Below are positions 1-9,230 of a DNA stretch of 64,000 nucleotides, in pieces. A model generated the notes under the pieces. That model had not been told where the DNA came from. It searched no databases and saw only the letters and a program-made list of their open reading frames with translations. Position numbers and translations under genes: made by a program. The DNA comes from G965220825 sp965220825. GTDB lineage: Bacteria; Pseudomonadota; Alphaproteobacteria; UBA828. The stretch lies in the NCBI GenBank assembly GCA_965220825.1, contig OZ244839.1, positions 124,001 through 188,000 on the forward strand. Direction: 5' to 3'. Position 1 is the stretch's first letter; each line of letters starts with the position of its first letter.

Positions 1-2
1 CA

Positions 3-395
3 AGCGAAATCGTCATGATCAACACCGGCGACCGTCCCATCCAGATCGGTGCGCACTATCACCTTGCGGAGTGCAACAAGGCGATGGCGTTCGACCGCGA
101 CGCGGCGTTCGGCATGCGCCTCGACGTTCCCAGCGGGAGCGCGGTGCGCTTCGAGCCGGGGCAGAGCCGCAAGGTGCGGATCACCGCCTATGTCGGGCGT
201 CAGGTCGCCTACGGCATGAACAACATGACCAACGGCTCCGTGCGCTCCGGCATCATCCGGGAGCAGACCATGCGCCGGTTGCGGGCCGAGGGATATTGCT
301 TCGAAGACGAGCGCTATCCGGTCTCGACCCCGCCCGACCGGAAGTTCGGCGGTAAGAAGCGGGCGCGGAAACGTCCCGCGCGAGCCGGGCGATAG
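3..395 (+). CDS. ureB: urease subunit beta (5' truncated by window edge)
   Basis: Small structural chain of the cytoplasmic nickel enzyme urease, which splits urea to ammonia and carbamate. The frame is open to the window edge (S-E-I-V precedes the first Met at base 15), so the true start and a few residues lie upstream. The UreB signature NTGDRPIQIGAHYH is followed by MRLDVPSG and VRFEPGQ, as in the family. Past the usual core the chain runs on into a long basic tail ending KKRARKRPARAGR, which standard UreB lacks. It lies 25 bp before ureC and opens the visible part of a ureBCEFGD operon; ureA would lie outside the window. Confidence 0.93.
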   Translation, partial: SEIVMINTGDRPIQIGAHYHLAECNKAMAFDRDAAFGMRLDVPSGSAVRFEPGQSRKVRITAYVGRQVAYGMNNMTNGSVRSGIIREQTMRRLRAEGYCFEDERYPVSTPPDRKFGGKKRARKRPARAGR

Positions 396-420
396 GCCGG
401 CGGCGACAGGGGGCACGAGC

Positions 421-2127
421 ATGAGCATGAAGATCCAGCGTCCCGACTATGCGGCACAGTACGGGCCGACCACGGGCGACAAGATCCACCTCGCCGATAC
501 CGGCCTGGTCGCGGAGATCGAGCACGACTACACCACCTACGGGGACGAACTCGTCTTCGGCGGCGGCAAGACCATCCGGGACGGCATGGGCCAGGCGTCG
601 AAATGGAAGCAGAGCGACGGCGGCCTCGACATGGTGGTCACCAACGCCGTGATCATCGACCCGATTCTCGGCGTGGTGAAGGGCGATATCGGCGTGCTCG
701 ACGGGGAGATCGTGGGAGTCGGCAAAGCCGGCAACCCGGACACCATGAACATCACGCCGGGGCTCATCGTCTCGCCCAACACCGACATCCTCTCGGTCGA
801 AGGGCTGATCTGCACGCCGGGCTTCGTCGACATCCACCCCCACTTCGATTCCGTGCAGCAGCTCTACGAGTACCAGAACGCGGGCTTCACCACGGTGATC
901 GGCGGAGGCTCGGGGCCGAAGACCGTCGGCATCGAGTGCCCCGGCGTCTTCAACATCCAGCGCATGCTGGAGGCGATGGCGGACGTTCCGCTCAATTTCG
1001 GCAATTTCGGCAAGGGCAACGCGGCGACGCCGGGTTCGCTGATCGAGCAGCTTCTCGCCGGCGCGACGGGCCTCAAGATCCACGAGGACTGGTCGTCTTC
1101 GCCCGCCGCCATCGAGACCACCATGGAGCTTGCGGACGAGTACGACTTCCAGGTCCAGATCCACGCCGACACGTTGAACGAGACCGGCTACTACGAAGAT
1201 ACCATCGCCGCCATCAACGGCCGCGTCATGCACATCTACCACTGCGAAGGTGCGGGCGGGGGCAACGCGCCCGACATGATGCGGGTCTGCGGCGAGCCCA
1301 ACCTCTTGCCGAGTTCCACCAACCCGACCAACCCGTTCTCGATCAACACGTACGACGAAGAGATCGACATGTTGATCACCTGCCACAACCTGAACAAGAA
1401 CGTGCCGACGGACATCGCCTTCATCCAGGGCCGCGCCCGCGCCGAAACCATGCGGGCGGAGGACGTGCTGCACGATATGGGGGCGATCAGCATGATCGGC
1501 TCCGACAGCCAGGGCGTGGGCCGGGCGGCGGAGAGCGCGCAGCGCTCGTTCCAGCTCGCAGCCGTCAACAAGATCCGCTTCGGGCGGCTTTCGGAGGACG
1601 GCTCCGGCAACGACAATTTCAGGATCAAGCGCTATCTCGCCAAGGTGACGATCAACCCGTCGATCTGCTTCGGCGTCGATTCCTATGTGGGCTCGATCAC
1701 GCCCGGCAAGCTCGCGGACCTGGTGTTCTGGCGGCCGGAATTCTTCATCGCAAAGCCGGAGGTGACGTTGAAGGGTGGCTTCATCTCCCATTCGGTGATG
1801 GGCGATCCGGCGGGCTCGTTGATGACGGGGCAGCCCCTCAAATACCGCCCGCAATATGGCTCCCTCGGCGTCAACCCGCGGCGGACGAGCTATTCCTTCG
1901 TGACCAAGGCGGCGCTCGACAACGGTCTCGAAGACAAGCTGGAAACCCAGCAGCTGAAGCCCGTCAAGCGGTGCCGGACCATATCCAAGCGCGACATGAT
2001 CCATAACGACGCGCTCCCCGATATCGAAATCGATCCCGAGACCTATAACGTCTATGTGGACGGCGAGCGCATCACCGTTCAGCCGGCGAAGACGCTGCCG
2101 CTCACGCAGCTCTTCTACTTCCGCTAG
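421..2127 (+). CDS. ureC: urease subunit alpha, catalytic, divergent type
   Basis: Catalytic subunit of urease, 568 residues, the family's normal length. All nickel-site and catalytic residues can be placed: H139 and H141 (DIHPHF), the lysine to be carbamylated K219 with H221 (GLKIHEDW), H248 (QIHADTLNETG), H274 (YHCEGAGGG), flap C321-H322 and D362 (SDSQ). Several strongly conserved stretches differ from textbook ureases: the first His box reads DIHPHF instead of the usual THIH form, and the residue after the flap histidine is Asn where most ureases have a second His. This marks a divergent urease branch, probably still active. It sits in the ureBCEFGD operon; nickel insertion would need the UreE, F, G and D proteins encoded downstream. 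Confidence 0.95.
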   Translation: MSMKIQRPDYAAQYGPTTGDKIHLADTGLVAEIEHDYTTYGDELVFGGGKTIRDGMGQASKWKQSDGGLDMVVTNAVIIDPILGVVKGDIGVLDGEIVGVGKAGNPDTMNITPGLIVSPNTDILSVEGLICTPGFVDIHPHFDSVQQLYEYQNAGFTTVIGGGSGPKTVGIECPGVFNIQRMLEAMADVPLNFGNFGKGNAATPGSLIEQLLAGATGLKIHEDWSSSPAAIETTMELADEYDFQVQIHADTLNETGYYEDTIAAINGRVMHIYHCEGAGGGNAPDMMRVCGEPNLLPSSTNPTNPFSINTYDEEIDMLITCHNLNKNVPTDIAFIQGRARAETMRAEDVLHDMGAISMIGSDSQGVGRAAESAQRSFQLAAVNKIRFGRLSEDGSGNDNFRIKRYLAKVTINPSICFGVDSYVGSITPGKLADLVFWRPEFFIAKPEVTLKGGFISHSVMGDPAGSLMTGQPLKYRPQYGSLGVNPRRTSYSFVTKAALDNGLEDKLETQQLKPVKRCRTISKRDMIHNDALPDIEIDPETYNVYVDGERITVQPAKTLPLTQLFYFR

Positions 2128-2160
2128 GCACACGGTCGCCTTTCGGAGGCTGTGCGCGCC

Positions 2161-2622
2161 ATGGCCGTCGTCGCGGCGATCCTCGGTACGGTGGAGACGC
2201 TGCGCGAACGCATTGTGGACGAAGATCCCATATTGCTGACCTCCGAGGAGCGTGCGAGCGCCCATATGGCGGGGCGTTCCGAGGGCGGGCGCCGCCTGCG
2301 CATCTCGCTCCCGCGGGGTGTCGAGCTCAATGACGGCGACGTTCTGGCGCTCGATCGCGGAACCGCGGTGGTGGTGCGGGCGGCGTTGGAAGCGCTCTAT
2401 GTGGTGAACCCGGTCGATGACGTGAGCTGGGGCGTCGCCGGATATCAGCTCGGCAACCTGCACCGGCCCGTCCGCTTCGGGGCGGACGGTATGCTGACGC
2501 CGGCCGATCCTGCAGTCGCCGATCTGCTCGCGCGCCTCGAGATCCCCTTCGAGACGCGGATCGCCCCCTTCGTCGGCCGACGCTACGGCGCCCATGGCTC
2601 CCATCATCGCCATGACCCGTAA
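2161..2622 (+). CDS. ureE: urease accessory protein UreE (nickel chaperone)
   Basis: Dimeric metallochaperone that delivers nickel to the urease activation complex. About 153 residues; the conserved patch YQLGNLHRPVRF (residues 95-106, with metal-binding H101) matches the UreE C-terminal domain. The tail is short and modestly His-rich (GAHGSHHRHDP) compared with the long His tails of some UreE proteins. Start: ATG 2161 lies 11 bases after GGAGG (2145-2149); an in-frame GTG at 2152 is also possible but only 2 bases from that site. Its 3' end overlaps the start of ureF, suggesting translational coupling. Confidence 0.9.
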   Translation: MAVVAAILGTVETLRERIVDEDPILLTSEERASAHMAGRSEGGRRLRISLPRGVELNDGDVLALDRGTAVVVRAALEALYVVNPVDDVSWGVAGYQLGNLHRPVRFGADGMLTPADPAVADLLARLEIPFETRIAPFVGRRYGAHGSHHRHDP

Positions 2623-3316
2623 CGACGGCGCGGTCTCGCGGCTGCTTTACCTGCTGCAGGTTTCGAACGCGTCCTTTCCGACCGGCGCCTTCAACCACTC
2701 CTACGGCTTCGAGACCTGGATCGAGAGCGGTGCCGTCCACGACGCGGCAAGCCTGGAGAGCGCCTGCCGGGACTGGCTTCGTCACGGCGTCGCCCGGGCC
2801 GACGGTGCCGCGGTGGCGCATGCCTGCCGCCATGCGGCCGCTGGCGATCTGGAGGGGCTGGTCACGCTCGACGTTACGGTCGGCGCGCTCAAGCTCACGC
2901 GCGAGACGCGCGAGGCCTCGTTCAAGACGGGCCGGGCGCTGCTCGGTGCGCTGGAGGCGGTTTTTGCCCTCGAGGCCCTTGCGCCGTTCGCGGCGGCCGT
3001 CCATGAGGGGCGTTGCGAGGGCCACGGGGCGGTCGTCTTCGGCATTGCGGCGGAGGCGCAGGACATCGCGGAGCAGGAGGCGGTGCTCGTGTTTCTCCAG
3101 GCGGCGCTCTCCAATCTTGTGGGTGTCTGTGCACGGCTGATCCCGCTCGGCCAGGTGGAGAGCCAGCGGATCGTGCACGCGGCGTGGGACTTTCTGGCGC
3201 AAGAGGCAGGGCGCGCCTGCGCCTTGCCGCTCGGCGATCTGGGCACCGCCACCGCCGGCCTCGACATCGCCAGCATGGCCCATGAGCGCCTGCATACGCG
3301 GCTCTGCATGTCATGA
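2594..3316 (+). CDS. ureF: urease accessory protein UreF
   Basis: All-helical accessory protein that joins UreD and UreG in the urease activation complex and gates GTP hydrolysis by UreG. The 240-residue chain starts with a typical UreF stretch (LLQVSNASFPTGAFNHSYG, then E-T-W) and keeps family length. ATG 2594 overlaps ureE by 29 bp; a second in-frame ATG at 2612 would shorten the overlap to 11 bp and cannot be excluded. It is third among the accessory genes of the operon, between ureE and ureG. Confidence 0.9.
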   Translation: MAPIIAMTRNDGAVSRLLYLLQVSNASFPTGAFNHSYGFETWIESGAVHDAASLESACRDWLRHGVARADGAAVAHACRHAAAGDLEGLVTLDVTVGALKLTRETREASFKTGRALLGALEAVFALEALAPFAAAVHEGRCEGHGAVVFGIAAEAQDIAEQEAVLVFLQAALSNLVGVCARLIPLGQVESQRIVHAAWDFLAQEAGRACALPLGDLGTATAGLDIASMAHERLHTRLCMS

Positions 3317-3355
3317 TATAGGATGAGAGAATCTTCAGTCGGGGGAGGCCCTTGA

Positions 3356-4000
3356 ATGCGCAAACCTGTCAGAATCGGGATAGGCGGGCCGGTCGGTTCG
3401 GGCAAGACCGCGCTCCTGGTATCGCTGTGCAAAACCATGGGCAAGGCCTATTCCCTGGCCGCCATCACCAACGACATCTACACCAAGGAAGACGCCGAAT
3501 TCGTCGTCCGGAGCGGTGTCATCTCGCCTGAACGCGTGGCGGGCGTCGAGACCGGGGGCTGTCCGCATACGGCGATCCGCGAAGACGTCTCCATGAACGC
3601 CCACGCCATCGCGGAGATGACGGACCGGCATCCCGACCTCGACATCGTGTTCGTCGAGAGCGGCGGCGACAATCTGGCCGCCACCTTCAGCCCCGAGCTG
3701 GTGGACAGCTATATCTATGTGATCGACGTGGCCGAGGGCGACAAGATCCCCCGCAAGGGGGGGCCCGGCATCACGCGCTCGCCTCTCCTCGTCGTGAACA
3801 AGATCGATCTGGCGGAGTTCGTCGGCGCCGATCTGGGCGTGATGGAGCGCGATTCCAGGAAGATGCGCGGCGAACGCCCCTTCCTCTTCACCAACATGCG
3901 TGCGGGCGAGGGGCTAAAGGACGTGATCGCGTGGATCGAGCGTGACGTACTCTTGCTGGACGAGCGGGATGGACCGGGGAGTCGCGCCGGCACCGCCTGA
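3356..4000 (+). CDS. ureG: urease accessory GTPase UreG
   Basis: SIMIBI-class GTPase that couples GTP hydrolysis to nickel delivery into apo-urease. 214 residues. Visible motifs: P-loop GPVGSGKT (11-18), the nickel-binding CPH motif (69-71) within ETGGCPHTAIREDVS, SGGDNLAATFSPEL (102-115), and the base-specificity motif NKID (148-151). The protein is well conserved compared with the rather divergent UreC beside it. The last codons overlap the start of ureD by 32 bp, so the two are probably co-translated. Confidence 0.96.
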   Translation: MRKPVRIGIGGPVGSGKTALLVSLCKTMGKAYSLAAITNDIYTKEDAEFVVRSGVISPERVAGVETGGCPHTAIREDVSMNAHAIAEMTDRHPDLDIVFVESGGDNLAATFSPELVDSYIYVIDVAEGDKIPRKGGPGITRSPLLVVNKIDLAEFVGADLGVMERDSRKMRGERPFLFTNMRAGEGLKDVIAWIERDVLLLDERDGPGSRAGTA

Positions 4001-4838
4001 TCCCGCGTGGATCGTCGGCAAGCACGCGTTGATGAATGTCCGCGCGGTGCGGCGCAACGGGCGCACGGAGATCGACCCCCATAGCTGGCGCATCCCGTTC
4101 CAGTGGCAGGGCTATCACTATCAGGACCATGACGACGAGCCGTTCATGCTCATGGTCAATAGCGGCGGCGGCTTCGTCGAGGGGGACGTCTCGCAGTTCC
4201 ACGCGGCGCTGGAGCCGGGCGCGCGGGCGCTCTTCACCACCACCGCGTCAAGCAAGTTCTACAAGTGCCTCGAAGGCGGCGTCTCGCGAGAGATCGTGGA
4301 CCTTCACGTGGCCCCGGATGCGCTTCTGGAGTTCTGCCCCGACGAAGCAATTCCCTTTGCCTGGAGCCGGACGCACCGCATGAACCGTGTCGCGATGGCG
4401 GCGTCCTCCCGTCTGTTCGCCACGGACATGATCTCTGCGGGCCGCGTGCATCACGGCGACGGGGAGGTCTTCGCCTTCGATTCGCTGGTCTCGGAGTTTC
4501 AGGTTGTCGTCGACGGCCGCCCGGTCGCGCTCGACAGGCTGGTCGCGACCGAGCCCGAGTCCATCGATGCGCTCGAGAGGCTGTGGCGGGGATATCGGCA
4601 TATGGCGACGGTCTTCGCCTATGCGCCCGACCTTCCGCCGGGGATCGAGGACGATGTTCACGGGACCCTTCTGGGAACGGAAGACACCGAGGCGGGAGTC
4701 ACCCGTATGGGCAATCTCGCGATCGTCCGGATCCTGAGCCGGGAGACATGGCAGGCGCACGAAGCCCTGTTCAAGGCCTGGGTGGCACTGCGCCCGGCGA
4801 TCGCCGGAAAGCCGGCCCGCCCGATCCGGAAGTGCTGA
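3969..4838 (+). CDS. ureD: urease accessory protein UreD
   Basis: Scaffold protein that binds apo-urease and UreF and opens the path for nickel and bicarbonate. About 290 residues; recognisable segments are MVNSGGGFVEGD, LFTTTASSKFYK and the LEFCPDEAIPFAWS stretch, the usual UreD landmarks. ATG 3969 is preferred over GTG 3942, which would overlap ureG much more. ureD closes the operon here, whereas in many ure clusters it comes first; a late ureD after ureG is known from second (ure2-type) clusters such as that of Brucella. It converges on the formate-tetrahydrofolate ligase gene with a 17-bp gap. Confidence 0.9.
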   Translation: MDRGVAPAPPDPAWIVGKHALMNVRAVRRNGRTEIDPHSWRIPFQWQGYHYQDHDDEPFMLMVNSGGGFVEGDVSQFHAALEPGARALFTTTASSKFYKCLEGGVSREIVDLHVAPDALLEFCPDEAIPFAWSRTHRMNRVAMAASSRLFATDMISAGRVHHGDGEVFAFDSLVSEFQVVVDGRPVALDRLVATEPESIDALERLWRGYRHMATVFAYAPDLPPGIEDDVHGTLLGTEDTEAGVTRMGNLAIVRILSRETWQAHEALFKAWVALRPAIAGKPARPIRKC

Positions 4839-4855
4839 AGCGCGCCTGCCCGGCG

Positions 4856-6562
4856 TCAGAAGAGGCCTGTGACCTCTCCCTTGTCGTCGAGAGCGATGCT
4901 GTTCGCGGCCGGGACGCGCGGCAGACCCGGCATGGTCATGATGGCGCCGCAGATCACGACGACGAATTCCGCACCGCCCGAGAGGCGCACCTCGCGGATG
5001 GGAAGATCGAAGCCTTCGGGCGCGTTCTTCAACGCGGCGTCCGCCGAGAAGCTGTATTGCGTCTTCGCCATGCAGACGGGGTAGCCGCCGAAACCCTTCG
5101 CCTCGAGGTCGTCGAAGCGCTTGCGCACCGCCGCGTCGGCCACGATATCGTCCGCGCCGTAGATTTCGGTGGCGACGGTGCGCACCTTGTCCCATAGCGG
5201 CAGGTTGTCCGGGTAGAGCAGGCGGAAGTCCGCGGGCTCCGCATCGATTGTCCGCACCACCTCCCCGGCGAGCGCCTCGCAGCCCGCCCCGCCCCGCGCC
5301 CAATGGTCGCATTCGACGGCCGTTGCGCCGAGCTTGGCACAGGCTTCCTTCACCAGGGCGCGCTCGGCTTCCGTGTCGGCGGAGAAGCGGTTGACGGCGA
5401 CGATCGCCGGTACGCCGTAGCGGGTGACGTTCCGCAGATGGCGGGCGAGATTCTCCATGCCGGCGGCGAGAGCCTCGAGATTCTCCTCGCCCAGCGCGTC
5501 CCGCGCCACACCGCCATGCATCTTGAGGGCGCGGATGGTCGCGACCACCACCACGCAGTCCGGCGAAAGGCCGGCCTTGCGGCATTTGATATCGAAAAAC
5601 TTCTCCGCGCCCAGGTCGGCGCCGAAGCCGGCTTCCGTTACCACATAGTCCGAGAGCTTGAGAGCGGCGCGGGTCGCCACCACCGAATTGCAGCCATGGG
5701 CGATATTGGCGAAAGGCCCGCCATGGACCAGGGCGGGGTTGTTCTCCAGCGTCTGCACCAGATTGGGGGCGAGGGCGTCCTTCAGCAGCACGGTCATGGC
5801 GCCGTCCGCTTCGACGGCGCTCGCGCGCACGGGCTGCCTCTCGCGCGTCTCGCCCACCACGATCCGGCCCAGGCGGGTGCGCAGATCTTCAAGGTTCCGC
5901 GCCAGGCAGAAGATCGCCATCACCTCGGAGGCGACGGTGATGTCGAAGCCGTCCTCGCGTGGGAAGCCGTTGGCCACGCCGCCGAGAGATGAGACCACGG
6001 AGCGTAGCGCCCGGTCGTTCATGTCCACCACCCGGCGCCAGCTCACCCGGCGCGGATCGATGCCGGCGGCGTTCCCCCAATAGACGTGATTGTCGATCAT
6101 GGCGGCCAGCAGGTTGTTGGCCGCGCCGATGGCGTGGAAGTCCCCGGTGAAGTGGAGGTTGATCTCTTCCATGGGAACGACTTGCGCATAGCCGCCGCCG
6201 GCGGCCCCGCCCTTGATCCCGAAGCAGGGGCCGAGGCTCGGCTCCCGGAGCGCGATCAAGGCGTTCTTGCCGATCCGGTTCAGGCCGTCGCCCAGCCCGA
6301 CGGTGGTGGTCGTCTTGCCCTCGCCCGCCGGTGTCGGGGTGATCGCGGTGACCAGGATCAGCTTCCCGTCCGCCCGCTGCTCGAGCGACTCGATGTAATC
6401 GAGCGAGATTTTCGCCTTGTCGTGGCCGTAGGGAACGAGGTGCTCAGGCGCGATATCCAGGCGGTCCAGGGCAAGATCGGCGATGGGGCGCTTATGTGCC
6501 GCCCGTGCGATCTCGATATCGCTCTTGGGATCGGTGTGCTGCGAACCGGTCTGCACGGCCAT
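4856..6562 (-). CDS. fhs: formate-tetrahydrofolate ligase
   Basis: ATP-dependent cytoplasmic enzyme joining formate to tetrahydrofolate to give 10-formyl-THF for purine and one-carbon metabolism. 568 residues, normal length. The P-loop-like ATP site TPTPAGEGKTTTT (75-87) and the glycine-rich GPCFGIKGGAAGGG (111-124) are intact. It lies 75 bp after cytochrome c1 on the same strand and may be read through from the bc1 operon, though the two have no shared function. Formate assimilation next to a urease operon is a neighbourhood, not a pathway link. Confidence 0.97.
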   Translation of the reverse strand: MAVQTGSQHTDPKSDIEIARAAHKRPIADLALDRLDIAPEHLVPYGHDKAKISLDYIESLEQRADGKLILVTAITPTPAGEGKTTTTVGLGDGLNRIGKNALIALREPSLGPCFGIKGGAAGGGYAQVVPMEEINLHFTGDFHAIGAANNLLAAMIDNHVYWGNAAGIDPRRVSWRRVVDMNDRALRSVVSSLGGVANGFPREDGFDITVASEVMAIFCLARNLEDLRTRLGRIVVGETRERQPVRASAVEADGAMTVLLKDALAPNLVQTLENNPALVHGGPFANIAHGCNSVVATRAALKLSDYVVTEAGFGADLGAEKFFDIKCRKAGLSPDCVVVVATIRALKMHGGVARDALGEENLEALAAGMENLARHLRNVTRYGVPAIVAVNRFSADTEAERALVKEACAKLGATAVECDHWARGGAGCEALAGEVVRTIDAEPADFRLLYPDNLPLWDKVRTVATEIYGADDIVADAAVRKRFDDLEAKGFGGYPVCMAKTQYSFSADAALKNAPEGFDLPIREVRLSGGAEFVVVICGAIMTMPGLPRVPAANSIALDDKGEVTGLF

Positions 6563-6637
6563 GGCGTGTCCTCTCCCCTATGGCGCGGGCAGCAGGTCCG
6601 GCGGTTACGCGCCCGTCATCCGCCCGAAGGAGACGCG

Positions 6638-7405
6638 TCAGTGCAGCTTGGCCCAGGTGCGCCGGTAGATGACGAAAAGAACCGCGGTCAGAATAAAGAC
6701 GAAGATCAGCACCTTGAGGCCGGTCTGCTTGCGCTCCTCCAGCTCGGGCTCGGCCGTCCATGAGAGGAAGCTCGTCACATCCCGCGCATGCTGCTCGAGC
6801 GTTGCCGGCGTGCCGTCCACATATTCGACCGCTTCGTCGTAGAGCGGTGCTGGCATGGCGATCTGCTGGCCGGGGAAATAGTGATTGTAGCTCATGCCGT
6901 CGGTGAGCTCGACGCCCTCCGGCGGCTCGTCCTCGTAACCCACCATCAGGCCGTAGAGATAGTCCGCGCCGCCTTCCCGCGCCTTGGTGATAAGCGAGAG
7001 ATCGGGCGGAAACGCACCGCCATTGGCTGCGCGCGCGGCGTTTTCGTTGTCGAAGGGTGCGGGCCAATAGTCGGAAAGCCGCGCCGGGCGAGTAAACATG
7101 TCGCCCTCGTCGTCCGGTCCGTCCTCGACCTCATATTCCGCGGCGATGGCCTTCGCTTCATCTTCCGTGAAGCCGATCTCCACCAGATTGCGGAAGGCGA
7201 TGTAGTTGAGCGAATGGCAGGCCGCACAGACCTCCTGAAAGACCTGGAACCCGCGCTGCACTTCGCCCCGGTCGAACGTGCCGAAGACGCCTTCATGCTG
7301 CCAGTCCTGGTCCGGCAGGTCTGCGGCTTCGCCCGCCGCCAGGGCCGCGTTGCCTCCGAAGGATGCGAATGCGGCGATGGCCGCCGCTGCCACGATCCGC
7401 CGCAT
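6638..7405 (-). CDS. petC: cytochrome c1 of the bc1 complex
   Basis: Membrane-anchored c-type cytochrome that passes electrons from the Rieske protein to soluble cytochrome c in respiratory complex III. 255 residues. An N-terminal signal peptide (alanine-rich, ending near residue 24), the haem attachment motif CAACH (60-64), the probable axial Met in QQIAMPAPL, and a single C-terminal membrane anchor (about 228-247) followed by YRRTWAKLH are all visible. The ATG shares one base with the cytochrome b stop (TGATG), so translation is coupled; a GTG one codon earlier is also possible. Confidence 0.95.
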   Translation of the reverse strand: MRRIVAAAAIAAFASFGGNAALAAGEAADLPDQDWQHEGVFGTFDRGEVQRGFQVFQEVCAACHSLNYIAFRNLVEIGFTEDEAKAIAAEYEVEDGPDDEGDMFTRPARLSDYWPAPFDNENAARAANGGAFPPDLSLITKAREGGADYLYGLMVGYEDEPPEGVELTDGMSYNHYFPGQQIAMPAPLYDEAVEYVDGTPATLEQHARDVTSFLSWTAEPELEERKQTGLKVLIFVFILTAVLFVIYRRTWAKLH

Positions 7406-8661
7406 CACGCTTTACCCGTCTGGGCCGCTTCGGCCTCGGCGTCCGGGGCGCCTTCGCCCAGCACCGCCTTGTGGATGCTCTCCGGCAACGGTCTGGGGCG
7501 CTCGAACTTGCCGATAAGCGGCACGATGAGGAGGAAGTGCGCGAAGTAGTAACCCGTGCAGAGCTGGCCGATCCAGATGAAGTCGCCTTCCGGGGTGTTG
7601 GCGCCGACCCAACCGAGCGCGACGCAGTCCACGAAGAAGATCCAGAAGGCCCATTTGTAGACCGGGCGGAAGCGTGCGCTCCGCACCCTCGAGGTATCGA
7701 GCCACGGCAGGATGAAAAGAATGACAATGGAGGCGATCATCGCCACCACACCGCCGAGCTTGTCCGGGATCGCCCGCAGGATTGCGTAGAACGGCAGGAA
7801 GTACCATTCCGGCACGATGTGCGGCGGCGTCTGCAGCGGATTGGCCTTCTCGTAGTTGATCACCTCGCCGAGGGCGTTGGGCAGGTAGAAGGTGAAGACC
7901 AGAAGCACGAACATCATCACCCCAAGCCCGAACATGTCCTTCACCGTGTAGTAGGGGTGGAAGGGGATGGTGTCCTTGTCGCTCTTGATGTCGATGCCCA
8001 GCGGGTTGTTGGACTTGCGGTGATGCAACGCCCAGAGATGCAGGAAGACCACGCCGACGAGCACGAAGGGCAGCAGATAGTGCAGCGCGTAGAAGCGGTT
8101 GAGAGTCGGATTGTCGACCGAGAAGCCGCCCCACAGCCAGTTCACCACCGTCTCGCCGATCCACGGGATGGCCGAGGTCATGTTGGTGATCACCGTCGCC
8201 GCCCAGAAGCTCATCTGCCCCCAAGGCAGGACGTAGCCCATGAACGCGGTCGCCATCATGATCAGCAGGATCAGGACGCCCATCCACCACAGCAGCTCCC
8301 GCGGCGACTTGTACGAGCCGTAATAGAGGCCGCGGAACAGGTGGATGTAGACGACGGCGAAGAACATCGACGCGCCGTTCGCATGGAGGTAGCGCATCAG
8401 CCACCCCCATTCCACATTGCGCATGATGTGCTCGACGGAATCGAACGCGAGATCCGCGTGCGGCGTGTAGTGCATCGCCAGCACCACGCCCGTCACGATC
8501 TGGACCACCAGCATGATCCCGGCGAGGGAGCCGAAATTCCACCAGTAGTTCAGGTTGCGCGGCGTCGGGTAGTCGATGACGTGCTTGTTGGTCCAACTGA
8601 AGATCGGCAGCCGGTACTCGATCCACCGGGCGACCTTGTTCTGCGGTACGGGTGTCGTCAT
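7405..8661 (-). CDS. petB: cytochrome b of the bc1 complex
   Basis: Membrane core of complex III, carrying the two b haems and the quinol oxidation and reduction sites. 418 residues with eight predicted membrane helices. Landmarks: MTSAIPWIGE region, the PEWYFLPFYAILR motif that forms the quinol-oxidising site, and helices rich in paired histidines. The start is the ATG at 8661 giving MTTPVPQNKVARW; the frame stays open upstream, but that stretch is the Rieske gene in another frame. It is 14 bp from the Rieske stop and overlaps cytochrome c1 by one base. Confidence 0.97.
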   Translation of the reverse strand: MTTPVPQNKVARWIEYRLPIFSWTNKHVIDYPTPRNLNYWWNFGSLAGIMLVVQIVTGVVLAMHYTPHADLAFDSVEHIMRNVEWGWLMRYLHANGASMFFAVVYIHLFRGLYYGSYKSPRELLWWMGVLILLIMMATAFMGYVLPWGQMSFWAATVITNMTSAIPWIGETVVNWLWGGFSVDNPTLNRFYALHYLLPFVLVGVVFLHLWALHHRKSNNPLGIDIKSDKDTIPFHPYYTVKDMFGLGVMMFVLLVFTFYLPNALGEVINYEKANPLQTPPHIVPEWYFLPFYAILRAIPDKLGGVVAMIASIVILFILPWLDTSRVRSARFRPVYKWAFWIFFVDCVALGWVGANTPEGDFIWIGQLCTGYYFAHFLLIVPLIGKFERPRPLPESIHKAVLGEGAPDAEAEAAQTGKA

Positions 8662-8675
8662 CCGGTCCGGGCCCC

Positions 8676-9230
8676 CTAGCCGATCCGAACCAATGTGTCG
8701 TCGAGGAACTCGTAGGTCGGCACCGGGAGGTTGGCCGGCGCCGGCCCCTTGCGGATCCGCCCGGAGGTGTCGTAGTGCGAGCCGTGGCAGGGGCAGAACC
8801 AGCCGCCGTAATCGCCCCGCGGATCGCCCGATTTCGAGCCCAGCGGCACGCAGCCGAGATGGGTGCAGACGCCTTCCAGGATGAGCCACTCCTCGCGCGG
8901 CGCGCGGTCGGCGTCCGCCTGCGGGTCGGGGAGTTCGTCGAGCGCCACGGCCTGCGCCTGGGCGACCTCCTCGGCCGTCCGGCGGCGGACGAACACCGGT
9001 TTCCCGCGCCACTTGACGACGATGATCTGGCCCTCCTCGATCCCCGAGAGATCGACCTCGATGGATGCGAGCGCGAGCACGTCCGCAGAGGGGTTCATGG
9101 TCTCGATAAGCGGCCAGACGATGCCGATGGCCGCCATTCCGCCCATGGCACCCGCCGCGAGGACAAGAAAGTCGCGGCGCGTGCCCTCGCGACCCGGCGT
9201 CTCCTCGGCGTGCCGTACCGCGTCTTCCAT
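8676..9230 (-). CDS. petA: ubiquinol-cytochrome c reductase iron-sulfur (Rieske) subunit
   Basis: 2Fe-2S subunit of complex III, exported folded and anchored by its N-terminal helix. 184 residues. A twin-arginine signal-anchor RRDFLVLAAGAMGG lies at 18-31; the cluster ligands are in CTHLGC (122-127) and CPCHGSHYD (146-154). Between anchor and cluster domain a short acidic insert (DELPDPQADADRAPREE) is present, as in many alphaproteobacterial Rieske proteins. First gene of a Rieske-cytochrome b-cytochrome c1 operon, divergent from hemF with about 170 bp between the starts. Confidence 0.96.
   Translation of the reverse strand: MEDAVRHAEETPGREGTRRDFLVLAAGAMGGMAAIGIVWPLIETMNPSADVLALASIEVDLSGIEEGQIIVVKWRGKPVFVRRRTAEEVAQAQAVALDELPDPQADADRAPREEWLILEGVCTHLGCVPLGSKSGDPRGDYGGWFCPCHGSHYDTSGRIRKGPAPANLPVPTYEFLDDTLVRIG

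Noticed and set aside
253..2613. Very long open frame on the minus strand across ureC
   Set aside because: High GC gives long antisense frames; its translation is Arg/His/Asp-rich without any family motif, while ureC and ureE on the other strand are certain.
3942..3968. GTG 3942 as ureD start
   Set aside because: It would overlap ureG by 59 bp, and the residues added do not resemble UreD N-termini; ATG 3969 fits better.
8662..9012. N-terminal extension of cytochrome b
   Set aside because: The open frame upstream of ATG 8661 lies inside the Rieske gene, whose cluster motifs are in another frame.
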